Source: Halanaerobium sp041694515 (GTDB lineage Bacteria; Bacillota; Halanaerobiia; Halanaerobiales; Halanaerobiaceae). Taken from it: 6,996 nucleotides of DNA. How positions within the stretch are numbered: the stretch's first letter is position 1; each line of letters opens with the position of its first letter. Shown piece after piece: positions 1 through 6,318 of the stretch. The translations under genes were made by a program, and so were the position numbers. The stretch covers positions 1 through 6,996 of the forward strand of contig JASMSZ010000108.1 of assembly GCA_041694515.1 (NCBI GenBank), in the 5' to 3' direction. The notes below the pieces were generated by a model. That model had not been told where the DNA came from, made no database searches, and saw nothing but the letters and a program-made list of their open reading frames with translations.

Positions 1-356
1 TCACAGCTGGAAAAAAGAGCAATCCCATCATAAGGAGCTGCCATTGCCTGGATTTCAACCATATTGGCAATCATCTCTCTCGAAACAAGAGAATAATTCA
101 TTCCATCATGTCCCTGAGCAATTCCATCACAGATATCTGAAGTTGTCATTCGGCTGCCCATCACATCAATATCTTTTAATTCTTTTTTCAACAAAGTAAC
201 ATATTTATCTAAATGAAAACTTCCTGGGTGACCATTGCCATAGGTATTGGCAATTACAATCTGCATTTTATCTAAATCTTCAGCTTTCCAGTCCATCCCC
301 ATCCGCAGGGCATCAATTTCTGCTCCCTGTTTTCTTATTCTTTGACTTCTAAGCAA
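1..356 (-). CDS. IlvD/Edd-family dehydratase, N-terminal 118 codons (partial)
   Basis: This is the start of a cytoplasmic Fe-S dehydratase of the dihydroxy-acid dehydratase / 6-phosphogluconate dehydratase family, which removes water from a 2,3-dihydroxy acid to give a 2-keto-3-deoxy product. I translated it by hand. It opens with the family's LRSQ-x-I-x-x-G segment, followed by SDICDGIAQGHDGMNYSLVS (residues 73-92), a strong IlvD/Edd signature. It reaches the conserved cysteine (C118) of the usual NCDK-type motif exactly at the window edge. The usual first cluster cysteine, in a PCNxH context, is replaced: residues 43-49 read HPGSFHL. The start is TTG at 356, nine bases after AGGAG. The gene follows dctM by 59 nt and is probably in the same operon. 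Family membership is near certain. The substrate is not: the neighbours argue for a sugar acid rather than branched-chain amino acid synthesis. The remaining roughly 440 or more residues lie outside the window. Confidence 0.88.
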   Translation of the reverse strand, partial: MLRSQRIRKQGAEIDALRMGMDWKAEDLDKMQIVIANTYGNGHPGSFHLDKYVTLLKKELKDIDVMGSRMTTSDICDGIAQGHDGMNYSLVSREMIANMVEIQAMAAPYDGIALFSSC

Positions 357-365
357 TAAAATCAA

Positions 366-370
366 CTCCT
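366..370 (-). promoter_or_regulatory. RBS of the IlvD/Edd gene, selecting a TTG start
   Basis: AGGAG lies nine bases upstream of TTG (356-354). No in-frame ATG occurs before codon 19, which is already inside the conserved N-terminal segment, so TTG is the best start. Another in-frame TTG at 365-363 is too close to the AGGAG to be used. Confidence 0.7.
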
Positions 371-415
371 AATATATAAAGGTAATATCTAAGTAGAATA
401 CAAGTTACAATTTAT

Positions 416-1705
416 TTAAACAAATGTGTTTGGAATAAACATCACTAATTGTGGAAAAGCAATTAAAAGTGCCAGCACTGCCAGTAAGGTAAATAAGAAC
501 GGCAAGATTGATTTAACCAGTTCTTCTAAAGTAATATTGGCCACACCTGTTGCTACATAAAGTACCGTACCAACCGGTGGTGTAATTAATCCAATCCCCA
601 GGTTAATTGACATGATAACTCCAAAATATACAGGATCAATACCAACTGACTTCATTACAGGCAGCAGAATTGGAGCCAGAATTAGCATTGCCGGAGTTAA
701 ATCCATTACAAAACCGACCAGGAATAATAAAACATTGGCAATCAATAAAACACCAATTGGACTGCTGGTAATAGAAGTCAGTAAAGTAGCAAGAGCAAAC
801 GGAACTCTAGCCATTGTTAAGAGCCAGGCGGTTACCATTGCCATTCCACATAAAAATAGTACAATTGCGGTTGTTTTGGCAGTTGCTAGAAATATTGTCG
901 GTAAATCTTTAATAGTAATTTCTTTATAAGCAAATAACCCCAGCAGTAAAGCTACAAAAGCCGCTACAACTCCAGCTTCAGTTGCAGTAAAAATCCCACC
1001 TAAAATACCGCCAACAACTAAAAGGGGTATTGTCAGAGCAAGCCAGGCTTTTTTGAAAGTCTTCCATAAACGACTAAAGCTGAATTCTGCGACCTGTTCT
1101 GATCCTGCGATATGTCCGTAGCCGTGCTTTTTAGTTGTAAAATAGGTTGTAACCATTAAAGACAGTCCAACAATAATTCCCGGAATAATCCCGGCCAAAA
1201 AAAGTCTGGCAATTGAAGTGTTGGTAATAATTCCATAAAGAATAAAAGGAATACTTGGGGGAATAATTATCCCGATAACTGCTGAAGATGCTGTGATAGC
1301 AGCTGAGTAATCAGCCGGATAGTCCTGTTCAATCATCGGAGGAATTAATAGACCACCAATGGCTGCTGTATCTGCAATTGCAGAACCAGAAATACCGCCA
1401 AAAAACATGCTGGCCAGAATATTTACATGGCCCAGGCCACCGGTGATATGCCCAACTATTGCATCAGCAAAATCAACCAGCCGCTTGGCAATTCCACCTC
1501 GGTTCATTACCTCACCTACAAACATAAAAAATGGAATCGCTAAAAGTGGAAAACTGTTCATCCCTGAAATCATCTTTGACGGCAGCACCATAAATGGCAG
1601 ATCCATTGCATTCATAATTGCAATATTTGATAAACCAAGACTAAATACAACCGGAATTCCGGCTAAAACAAATGTAAAAAGTGTTCCTAAAAAGAGCCAG
1701 AGCAT
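416..1705 (-). CDS. dctM: TRAP transporter large permease subunit DctM
   Basis: This is the large membrane subunit of a tripartite ATP-independent periplasmic transporter. It forms the ion-coupled channel that imports the substrate delivered by DctP, usually driven by Na+. The 429-residue length is typical of the family. The protein is hydrophobic throughout, with roughly a dozen membrane segments or hairpins. Clear family motifs are the GGISGSAIADTAAIGG stretch (103-118), the IIPPSIPFILYG segment (147-158), FTATEAG (239-245) and the C-terminal GLITPPVGT (372-380). These correspond to the two helical-hairpin repeats of the transport domain. The ATG start overlaps the dctQ stop in TAATG and has GGAGG upstream within dctQ, so translation is probably coupled. 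Family and subunit are secure; the substrate cannot be read from the permease and is inferred to be a sugar acid from the neighbouring enzymes. Confidence 0.97.
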   Translation of the reverse strand: MLWLFLGTLFTFVLAGIPVVFSLGLSNIAIMNAMDLPFMVLPSKMISGMNSFPLLAIPFFMFVGEVMNRGGIAKRLVDFADAIVGHITGGLGHVNILASMFFGGISGSAIADTAAIGGLLIPPMIEQDYPADYSAAITASSAVIGIIIPPSIPFILYGIITNTSIARLFLAGIIPGIIVGLSLMVTTYFTTKKHGYGHIAGSEQVAEFSFSRLWKTFKKAWLALTIPLLVVGGILGGIFTATEAGVVAAFVALLLGLFAYKEITIKDLPTIFLATAKTTAIVLFLCGMAMVTAWLLTMARVPFALATLLTSITSSPIGVLLIANVLLFLVGFVMDLTPAMLILAPILLPVMKSVGIDPVYFGVIMSINLGIGLITPPVGTVLYVATGVANITLEELVKSILPFLFTLLAVLALLIAFPQLVMFIPNTFV

Positions 1706-2229
1706 TATTCAGCACCTCCAATATCTTCCATAACATCATACTTTTCTTTTTCATCTTTAAGATATAACTCTACATGCTTTTTTATTTTAGTTAAATTAAC
1801 AAATACCATCATTAAACCACTGACTGGAACCACAGAATAAACAAAACTCATTGGAATGTATAAGGCTGGAGAAACATTTGTCGCAGAAACAGCCACAATA
1901 TATCCATAATATGTTATAAATCCCACTACAAGTAAAACTAATAAATCAGAAATTATGTTAACTATATTCTGGGTTCTGGCAGATTTGATTTTTGCAACAA
2001 CAAAATTCAAACCAACATGATCATCTGTAGTGTAAGCAAAAACTGCTCCTAAAAATGAAATCCAGATAAAAATAAATCGCGCCAGTTCATCAGCCCATCC
2101 CAGAGAACTGTTTAAAATAAACCGGGCAAAAACATTAGCTCCAACAATAACAAACATTATTAAAGTTAATAAAATAAGAATATATTTATAAATGCCAGCA
2201 AAAATTGAAATAAAACTTTTATCTTTCAT
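1705..2229 (-). CDS. dctQ: TRAP transporter small permease subunit DctQ
   Basis: This is the small membrane subunit of the TRAP transporter. It pairs with DctM and is thought to stabilise the complex in the cytoplasmic membrane. The 174 residues give the expected four hydrophobic helices at about 14-36, 50-67, 90-113 and 125-147. The family signature W45-ADELAR-51 lies just before helix 2, and the conserved PALYIPMSFVYSVVPVSG segment (121-138) forms the start of helix 4. The tail (about 148-174) is charged and cytoplasmic. The ATG start is preceded by AAAGGGG (2238-2244) with an eight-base spacer. The gene sits between dctP (124 nt upstream, with a strong stem-loop in the gap) and dctM (overlapping by one base). 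The identification is secure from the signature, topology and position. Confidence 0.95.
   Translation of the reverse strand: MKDKSFISIFAGIYKYILILLTLIMFVIVGANVFARFILNSSLGWADELARFIFIWISFLGAVFAYTTDDHVGLNFVVAKIKSARTQNIVNIISDLLVLLVVGFITYYGYIVAVSATNVSPALYIPMSFVYSVVPVSGLMMVFVNLTKIKKHVELYLKDEKEKYDVMEDIGGAE
1715..1719 (-). promoter_or_regulatory. dctM RBS inside the end of dctQ
   Basis: GGAGG lies nine bases upstream of the dctM ATG (1705-1703), within the last codons of dctQ. With the TAATG overlap this points to translational coupling, which suits equimolar synthesis of the two membrane subunits. Confidence 0.75.
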
Positions 2230-2297
2230 AATTCACACCCCTTTAAAACTCTTTCAAAATAAAATAATAAATCCCCCGGACAATTTACATAAAATTA

Positions 2298-2319
2298 ATG
2301 GGGGAGTTAACTCCCCCAT
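2298..2319. repeat. Perfect 22-bp palindrome / stem-loop between dctP and dctQ
   Basis: Two 11-base arms, each ATGGGGGAGTT or its complement, meet with no spacer. As RNA on the minus strand they can form a G+C-rich stem of about nine pairs closed by a UUAA loop. The stem lies in the 124-nt gap, 34 nt after the dctP stop codon. The following transcript (TAATTTTATG) has only four consecutive T residues, so it is a poor classical terminator. Inference: it acts as a 3' stabiliser of dctP mRNA or a partial attenuator, letting the binding protein be made in excess of the membrane subunits. A protein-binding site is the alternative. Confidence 0.6.
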
Positions 2320-2353
2320 AATTACAGCATAGATCTTAATTATATTTTGCTAA

Positions 2354-3361
2354 TTACTGCTGAGCCTGAAATTCTTTAACCTGTGCCTGCACTTCTTCTA
2401 CCAGTTCTGCACCAATTTCATCTTTAAACTGATCATATACTGGCTGAACTGCTTCCTGGAATGCTGCTTTTTGTTCAGGAGTTAAAATAGTTACATTCAT
2501 AACATCTTTAAGCTTTTCTAAATACTCAGCATTCATTTTTCTATTAGTTTTTCTGTTATGAACTTTAGCTTTCTGTGCTGCCTCATAAACTACATCCTGT
2601 AGATCAGAAGGTAATTTGTCATAGAACTGCTTGGAAACCATCAGTACAAATGGAGAATATACATGACCGGTATTTGTTGTATAGTCCTGTACTTCATAGA
2701 AGTTCTGAAGGTAAATTGTACCCCATGGATTTTCCTGACCATCTACAACACCCTGCTGCATAGCTGAGAATAATTCACCAAAAGCCATTGGTGTAGGGTT
2801 AGCTCCCATTTCTCTCCAAGCTGCCAGGTGCATTGGATTTTCCATAGTTCTAATTTTTAATCCTTCAACATCTGCTGGAGTTTCAACAGCGCGAACACTG
2901 TTTGTTAACTGACGATATCCGTTTTCCCAGAATGCTAAACCAACAATACCTATCTCTTCTAACTGCTTTAATAAACCCTGCCCAACTGGTCCATCAAGAA
3001 CATAATCTGCTACTTCATGAGTTGGGAATAAAAATGGTAAATCAAATACTTTAAAACCATTAACAAAAGGAGCGATTGGAGCTGTGGAAGGACAGGTCAT
3101 TTCCTGGACACCCATCTGTAGAGCTTCCATCATTTCTCTATCATCACCAAGCTGACTGGAGTGATATAAATTAACTTCGATCTGGCCGTCACTGTTTTCT
3201 TCAACTAATTCTTTAAAGAACTCTAAAGACCCATACTGAGCTGATTTGTCGTTAAGTCCGATACCGGCATTGATAGTATATTCAGCCGCCATTGATGATA
3301 CAGAAAAGGTTAAGACTAATAAAAGAGCAAGTGATAAGTTGATAATTAATTTTTTATTCAA
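2354..3361 (-). CDS. dctP: TRAP transporter periplasmic solute-binding protein DctP
   Basis: This extracytoplasmic receptor captures a carboxylate substrate and hands it to DctQM. The 335 residues are a normal length. An N-terminal signal peptide (lysines 3-4, hydrophobic core about 6-21) ends near SSMA-A at residues 22-26. There is no lipobox cysteine, so the mature protein is probably soluble in a periplasm. The DctP-fold features are the SSQLGDDREMMEALQMG segment (68-84), the DLPFLF motif (107-112), GLKIRTMENP (167-176) with the conserved carboxylate-binding arginine R171, and FGELFSAMQQGVVDGQENP (194-212). The start is TTG at 3361-3359, eight bases after AGGAGG; this keeps the basic n-region of the signal peptide. 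The clustered dehydratases and LarA-like enzyme suggest an aldonate-type ligand, but the sequence alone does not prove it. Confidence 0.96.
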   Translation of the reverse strand: MNKKLIINLSLALLLVLTFSVSSMAAEYTINAGIGLNDKSAQYGSLEFFKELVEENSDGQIEVNLYHSSQLGDDREMMEALQMGVQEMTCPSTAPIAPFVNGFKVFDLPFLFPTHEVADYVLDGPVGQGLLKQLEEIGIVGLAFWENGYRQLTNSVRAVETPADVEGLKIRTMENPMHLAAWREMGANPTPMAFGELFSAMQQGVVDGQENPWGTIYLQNFYEVQDYTTNTGHVYSPFVLMVSKQFYDKLPSDLQDVVYEAAQKAKVHNRKTNRKMNAEYLEKLKDVMNVTILTPEQKAAFQEAVQPVYDQFKDEIGAELVEEVQAQVKEFQAQQ

Positions 3362-3369
3362 GATAATTT

Positions 3370-3375
3370 CCTCCT
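3370..3375 (-). promoter_or_regulatory. dctP RBS, selecting a TTG start
   Basis: A full AGGAGG lies eight bases upstream of TTG (3361-3359). The strong ribosome binding site may offset the weak start codon. The next in-frame ATG is at residue 24, inside the signal peptide, so the TTG start is required for export. Confidence 0.8.
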
Positions 3376-3460
3376 GTAAGGTTAATTTAATTTTTTTTGA
3401 AATAACTAATAAAGGTCTTTAAAATAAACACAAGCAAAATTCTTAAACCTTGATTTTACT

Positions 3461-3470
3461 ATCACCTCCA
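3461..3470 (-). promoter_or_regulatory. Orphan Shine-Dalgarno-like TGGAGGTGAT in the larA-like/dctP gap
   Basis: The minus strand carries a near-perfect anti-16S complement within the 160-nt gap (3362-3521) between the epimerase gene and dctP. No ATG, GTG or TTG with a usable reading frame follows at normal distance, and dctP has its own RBS about 90 nt further on. The only short frames nearby are a four-codon ATG frame running through the motif and a GTG frame of about 19 codons beginning inside it. It could be a relic of a lost gene, a ribosome standby site or chance. Confidence 0.3.
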
Positions 3471-3521
3471 GCACATTTTTTTAAAAGGGCTTATAAGATT
3501 ATAAACTTGCTCCTGATTTAC

Positions 3522-4811
3522 TTATTTATCTTGAGATACCCATAACCCTGTAGCAGGATTATCGATATAAAAGATCTCTTCTCCATTTACTGTGTTAAAT
3601 CCAGTTTCTAATTCATCTATTTTATATTCTGCAATAGTCTGCTGATAATCTAAATAATTGAAATTAACTCCCGCGACTTCCTGACGGCTCAACTTTGGTG
3701 AAGCTAGTGAAATTTTAAACCGGCCTTCTGAAGAACCATGAATTAAATGTGCTGCTGCTGATAAATTTTCCTGCAGCTCCTGATTTTGATGTAAATTTTT
3801 TAGAGTTTTTTTTGTACCCTGATAACCATATTTGCGGAGCAGTTGGTCTATCTTTTTATCTTCTCCAAATTTATGAATACCAGGAGCAATAATAATTAAT
3901 TCCCCTCCATCTGCAACGGCCATTCTGGTTCTGTAAATAGCCTTGCCGCCAATCCAGGTGCTTCTAAATTTATCTTTTTTTAGAAAAACTACAACTTTTT
4001 TTAAAGGCTTTTCTACATATATAATATTTTCTTTTTGACTTAAAGCAACTGCTTTTTCGAAACTTTCTCTGCTGCTGCCTGTAAAAATACCTTTAATCTC
4101 TGTCAGTCCTGTTTTTTTATCACTTACCGGAGAATTAACTGTCATCAAATAAATTAGGGGCAGCTGATCTAGAAATTCCTGCTGACAGTAATCATAAAGT
4201 TTTCTCACAGGCGAATGATCTCTGCCCATTATTTTTTCCATCCCTGCCAGGGCACCTAAAAAATGTGATTTATTAATAATCTGATTTCCTCCACAGCCAA
4301 CAACTATATTTTTTGTATAATTGGCCATTCCTACAACCTCATGCGGTATTACCTGGCCTAAAGAAATTATCAGATCGTATTTATCAGAAAATATATTTTT
4401 GTTTATTTCTAAAGGTAGTGCTTCAGTGAACTCACCTTCTGAAAATTCCTTCATTTTAGCTGCTGGAATTTCTCCAACTTTTATTGTTTCAGTTCTCCAG
4501 TTGTGCTCCAAAAAATTTTCAATTGGGATTTCACCAAATACTGACTTAAGGCATTCGGCATCCATAGGATCATGGGTTCCTGAAGCTGGTAAAATATCTA
4601 TATTTTTAATCTCTGCTTCTAATTTGAAATATAATTTTTCTGTAACTACTCCCAGAGCAGATGACTTGCGTGTATAATCAGGTGGAATTAAAAGTAAATT
4701 TTCCGCACCATTTTTAATAATTTCTGCTGCAAGTTCTTCTAAATAATTTTCAATGTCTGCATCAGTTAAGTACTGATCCTCAGTTGTTATTTCGAATTTA
4801 ATCTGTTTCAT
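3522..4811 (-). CDS. LarA-family (DUF2088) nickel-dependent alpha-hydroxyacid racemase/epimerase homologue
   Basis: LarA enzymes invert the alpha carbon of 2-hydroxy acids by hydride transfer, using a nickel-pincer nucleotide cofactor. Key residues are in place: D45-x-x-R48 (PPDYTRKS), H80 in ASGTH, H157 in VIPH, K167 and H183. The spacing H157-K167-H183 (10 and 16 residues) matches catalytic H174, cofactor-bonded K184 and nickel-ligand H200 of lactate racemase as I recall it, and D45/R48 matches D72/R75. The C-terminal half has GGKAIYRTRMAVADGGELII (288-307) and APGIHKFGE (309-317). At 429 residues the length is normal. The ATG start has AGGAG eight bases upstream. The gene lies 69 nt after dgoD and before the TRAP genes, so a sugar acid epimerised at C2 is a better guess than lactate. 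No larB, larC or larE cofactor genes are in the window. Fold confidence is high; substrate is unproven. Confidence 0.85.
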   Translation of the reverse strand: MKQIKFEITTEDQYLTDADIENYLEELAAEIIKNGAENLLLIPPDYTRKSSALGVVTEKLYFKLEAEIKNIDILPASGTHDPMDAECLKSVFGEIPIENFLEHNWRTETIKVGEIPAAKMKEFSEGEFTEALPLEINKNIFSDKYDLIISLGQVIPHEVVGMANYTKNIVVGCGGNQIINKSHFLGALAGMEKIMGRDHSPVRKLYDYCQQEFLDQLPLIYLMTVNSPVSDKKTGLTEIKGIFTGSSRESFEKAVALSQKENIIYVEKPLKKVVVFLKKDKFRSTWIGGKAIYRTRMAVADGGELIIIAPGIHKFGEDKKIDQLLRKYGYQGTKKTLKNLHQNQELQENLSAAAHLIHGSSEGRFKISLASPKLSRQEVAGVNFNYLDYQQTIAEYKIDELETGFNTVNGEEIFYIDNPATGLWVSQDK

Positions 4812-4880
4812 TTTTTTCGCTCCTAATTATGATATAGCGAAACATCTACAGTTTATATTAATACAGCCAATACTAATGTT

Positions 4881-6026
4881 TTACCATTCGGCAACTGTTC
4901 CATCCTGATTGCGCCAGACCGGATTTTTCCAGTTATGTGATTCTTTAGCCTTTGAGCGCACAAATTCCTCATCAATTTCAATTCCAAGTCCAGGAGAATC
5001 CGGAATTTCAGCATATCCAGCTTGATATTTAAAGACTTCTTTATTAACTAAGTAATCTAAAAGATCATTACCCTGATTATAATGAATCCCCAGGCTCTGC
5101 TCCTGAATAAAAACATTAGGAGTTACTGCATCTATCTGCAGACTGGCTGCCAGATTGATTGGGCCCAGCGGAGAATGTGGAGCCACTGCAGTATCATAGG
5201 CTTCTGCCACAGCTGCAATTTTCCTGACCTCCGAAATTCCACCTGCATGAGACAAATCAGGCTGAATAATATCTACTTTATTTAACTCAAAGACCTTTTT
5301 GTAATCCCAGCGGCTGAACAACCTTTCTCCAAGTGCAATTGGAATTCCAAAAGTATCCATATTTGATAGTGCTTCAATATTTTCAGAAAGTACTGGTTCT
5401 TCGATAAACATTAGTCTAAAAGCTTCCAGTTCTTTGAATAATATTCTGGCCATTCCTTTATGGACCCGGCCGTGAAAATCAACTGCTATTCCAAAATCTG
5501 GACCGAGCTGATCTCTAATTGCTGCTACCCTGGCCGCTGCCTGATCAACTTTTTGGTAACTATCTATGTAATGTAATTCTTCAGTTCCATTCATTTTAAC
5601 TGCAGTAAAACCAGCATCACTTTTCTCCTGAGCTGCCTGAGCAACATTATCAGGGCGGTCTCCACCAATCCAGGAGTAAACTCTAACCCTGTCTCTAACT
5701 TTTCCACCCAGCAGCTGATAAACCGGCTGCCCCAAAAACTTGCCCTTGATATCCCAGAGTGCCTGGTCAATACCTGCAATGGCACTCATTAAAACCGGGC
5801 CACCTCTATAAAAAGCACCACGATAAAGAGTCTGCCAGATATCCTCGATTTCTAAAGGATTCTTCCCAATCAGGTAGTCTTCCATTTCTCTGACTGCTGC
5901 TTTAACTGTATCTGCTTTGCCCTCAACTACTGGTTCTCCCCAACCGGAAAGTCCCTGGTCAGTTGATATTTTAAGAAATAGCCAGCGGGGTGGCAGCTTA
6001 AATAATTCTAATTTAGTTATCTTCAA
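4881..6026 (-). CDS. dgoD: D-galactonate dehydratase (enolase superfamily)
   Basis: This cytoplasmic Mg2+ enzyme dehydrates D-galactonate to 2-keto-3-deoxy-D-galactonate, the first step of the De Ley-Doudoroff galactonate route. The 381 residues are one fewer than E. coli DgoD, and the match by eye runs from MKIT to the VAEW ending. The capping domain contains FYRGGPVLMSAIAGIDQALW (72-91). The barrel carries the metal ligands D183 (DFHGR), E209 (FIEEPV) and E234 (GERLFSR), the acid/base histidines H185 and H284 (APHSPLGP), D256 in QPDLSHAGG, and E309 in QEQSLGIHYN. No catalytic residue is missing. The start is TTG at 6026-6024, nine bases after AGGAG; this aligns with the E. coli N-terminus. 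It is the first structural gene of the cluster, behind the 292-nt control region. A related aldonate substrate is possible, but this subgroup is well conserved. The kinase and aldolase for the next steps are not in the window. Confidence 0.94.
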   Translation of the reverse strand: MKITKLELFKLPPRWLFLKISTDQGLSGWGEPVVEGKADTVKAAVREMEDYLIGKNPLEIEDIWQTLYRGAFYRGGPVLMSAIAGIDQALWDIKGKFLGQPVYQLLGGKVRDRVRVYSWIGGDRPDNVAQAAQEKSDAGFTAVKMNGTEELHYIDSYQKVDQAAARVAAIRDQLGPDFGIAVDFHGRVHKGMARILFKELEAFRLMFIEEPVLSENIEALSNMDTFGIPIALGERLFSRWDYKKVFELNKVDIIQPDLSHAGGISEVRKIAAVAEAYDTAVAPHSPLGPINLAASLQIDAVTPNVFIQEQSLGIHYNQGNDLLDYLVNKEVFKYQAGYAEIPDSPGLGIEIDEEFVRSKAKESHNWKNPVWRNQDGTVAEW

Positions 6027-6035
6027 GCTTATCAG

Positions 6036-6040
6036 CTCCT
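6036..6040 (-). promoter_or_regulatory. dgoD RBS, selecting a TTG start
   Basis: AGGAG lies nine bases before TTG (6026-6024). The next in-frame methionine is at residue 49, far inside the capping domain, so TTG is required to give the conserved N-terminus. Confidence 0.8.
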
Positions 6041-6047
6041 ACTAAAA

Positions 6048-6057
6048 TGATACATCA
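6048..6057. promoter_or_regulatory. Possible weak operator copy next to the dgoD RBS
   Basis: TGATACATCA differs by one base from the TGATATATCA core found at 6144-6153 and 6962-6971. It lies just upstream of the dgoD RBS. It lacks the matching flanks, and the region is AT-rich, so chance is a real alternative. Confidence 0.25.
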
Positions 6058-6135
6058 AATTTTATATCTAAAATTATATTAACCATAAATAAATCAGCTT
6101 ATTGATAAATTTTACTGATATTGTATATCTACTAT

Positions 6136-6164
6136 TTGATATGTGATATATCAGATAAATTCAA
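6136..6164 (-). promoter_or_regulatory. Candidate sigma-A-type promoter of the dgoD operon
   Basis: On the minus strand a -35-like TTGAAT (6164-6159) and a -10-like TATCAA (6141-6136) are 17 bases apart. The spacer holds the operator candidate, a classical repression layout. Both hexamers are imperfect (four of six). A perfect TATAAT at 6078-6073 is an alternative -10, but I see no good -35 in front of it. AT-rich DNA makes such matches common. Confidence 0.35.
6140..6157. promoter_or_regulatory. Candidate operator for the GntR-family regulator, dgoD side
   Basis: The 18-bp near-palindrome TATGTGATATATCAGATA has every position paired except one G-G mismatch. It is centred about 122 nt upstream of the dgoD start. 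Its 15-bp segment TGTGATATATCAGAT (6142-6156) recurs exactly, in the same orientation, upstream of the regulator gene. An extra TGATAT half lies immediately beside it (6137-6142). Short AT-rich palindromes of this type are usual operators for FCD-type GntR dimers, so binding by the adjacent regulator is the simplest reading. Confidence 0.55.
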
Positions 6165-6318
6165 AAAATATTCTTTATCTCTTTAGATAAAGTTCTACTT
6201 GCGTTTTATTAATAAATATTCTTAATTATATTTTAATTTTCTTGCTATTTTTAATATTACAATATTTTGCTGCAAATTGCAAATTTAATTTAATCAATTT
6301 TTTTATTTTTTGTTAAAA

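Larger units (their letters stand above)
6027..6318 (-). other. 292-nt AT-rich control region between gntR-type gene and dgoD
   Basis: This non-coding stretch separates the regulator stop from the dgoD start. It is very AT-rich, contains the operator candidate at 6140-6157 and possible promoter elements, and holds no gene I can support. No G+C-rich hairpin with a U-tract follows the regulator stop, so read-through from the regulator gene into the operon cannot be excluded. No riboswitch-like conserved structure was recognised. Confidence 0.6.

Noticed and set aside
612..929. Plus-strand open frame opposite dctM
   Set aside because: It is antisense to a clear DctM sequence, has no recognisable domain and no supporting context.
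1359..1733. Plus-strand open frame opposite dctM and the end of dctQ
   Set aside because: It is a shadow of the highly conserved permease motifs, with composition typical of an antisense frame.
3802..3809. Run of eight T (A on the coding strand) in the LarA-like gene as a slippage or frameshift site
   Set aside because: The reading frame is intact on both sides and the protein has full length, so no frameshift needs explaining.
4321..4677. Plus-strand open frame opposite the LarA-like gene
   Set aside because: It is antisense to conserved catalytic segments and resembles no known protein.
5591..5785. Second minus-strand frame within dgoD
   Set aside because: It overlaps conserved DgoD sequence in another frame and has no independent support.
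6253..6266. Inverted repeat AATATT-AC-AATATT as a terminator for the regulator gene
   Set aside because: The arms are six A/T pairs with a two-base gap, too weak to form a terminator hairpin, and AATATT is itself a palindrome that is common in AT-rich DNA.
6027..6318. Riboswitch or small RNA in the long intergenic region
   Set aside because: The region is almost entirely A/T with no conserved G+C-rich stems or recognisable aptamer sequence.
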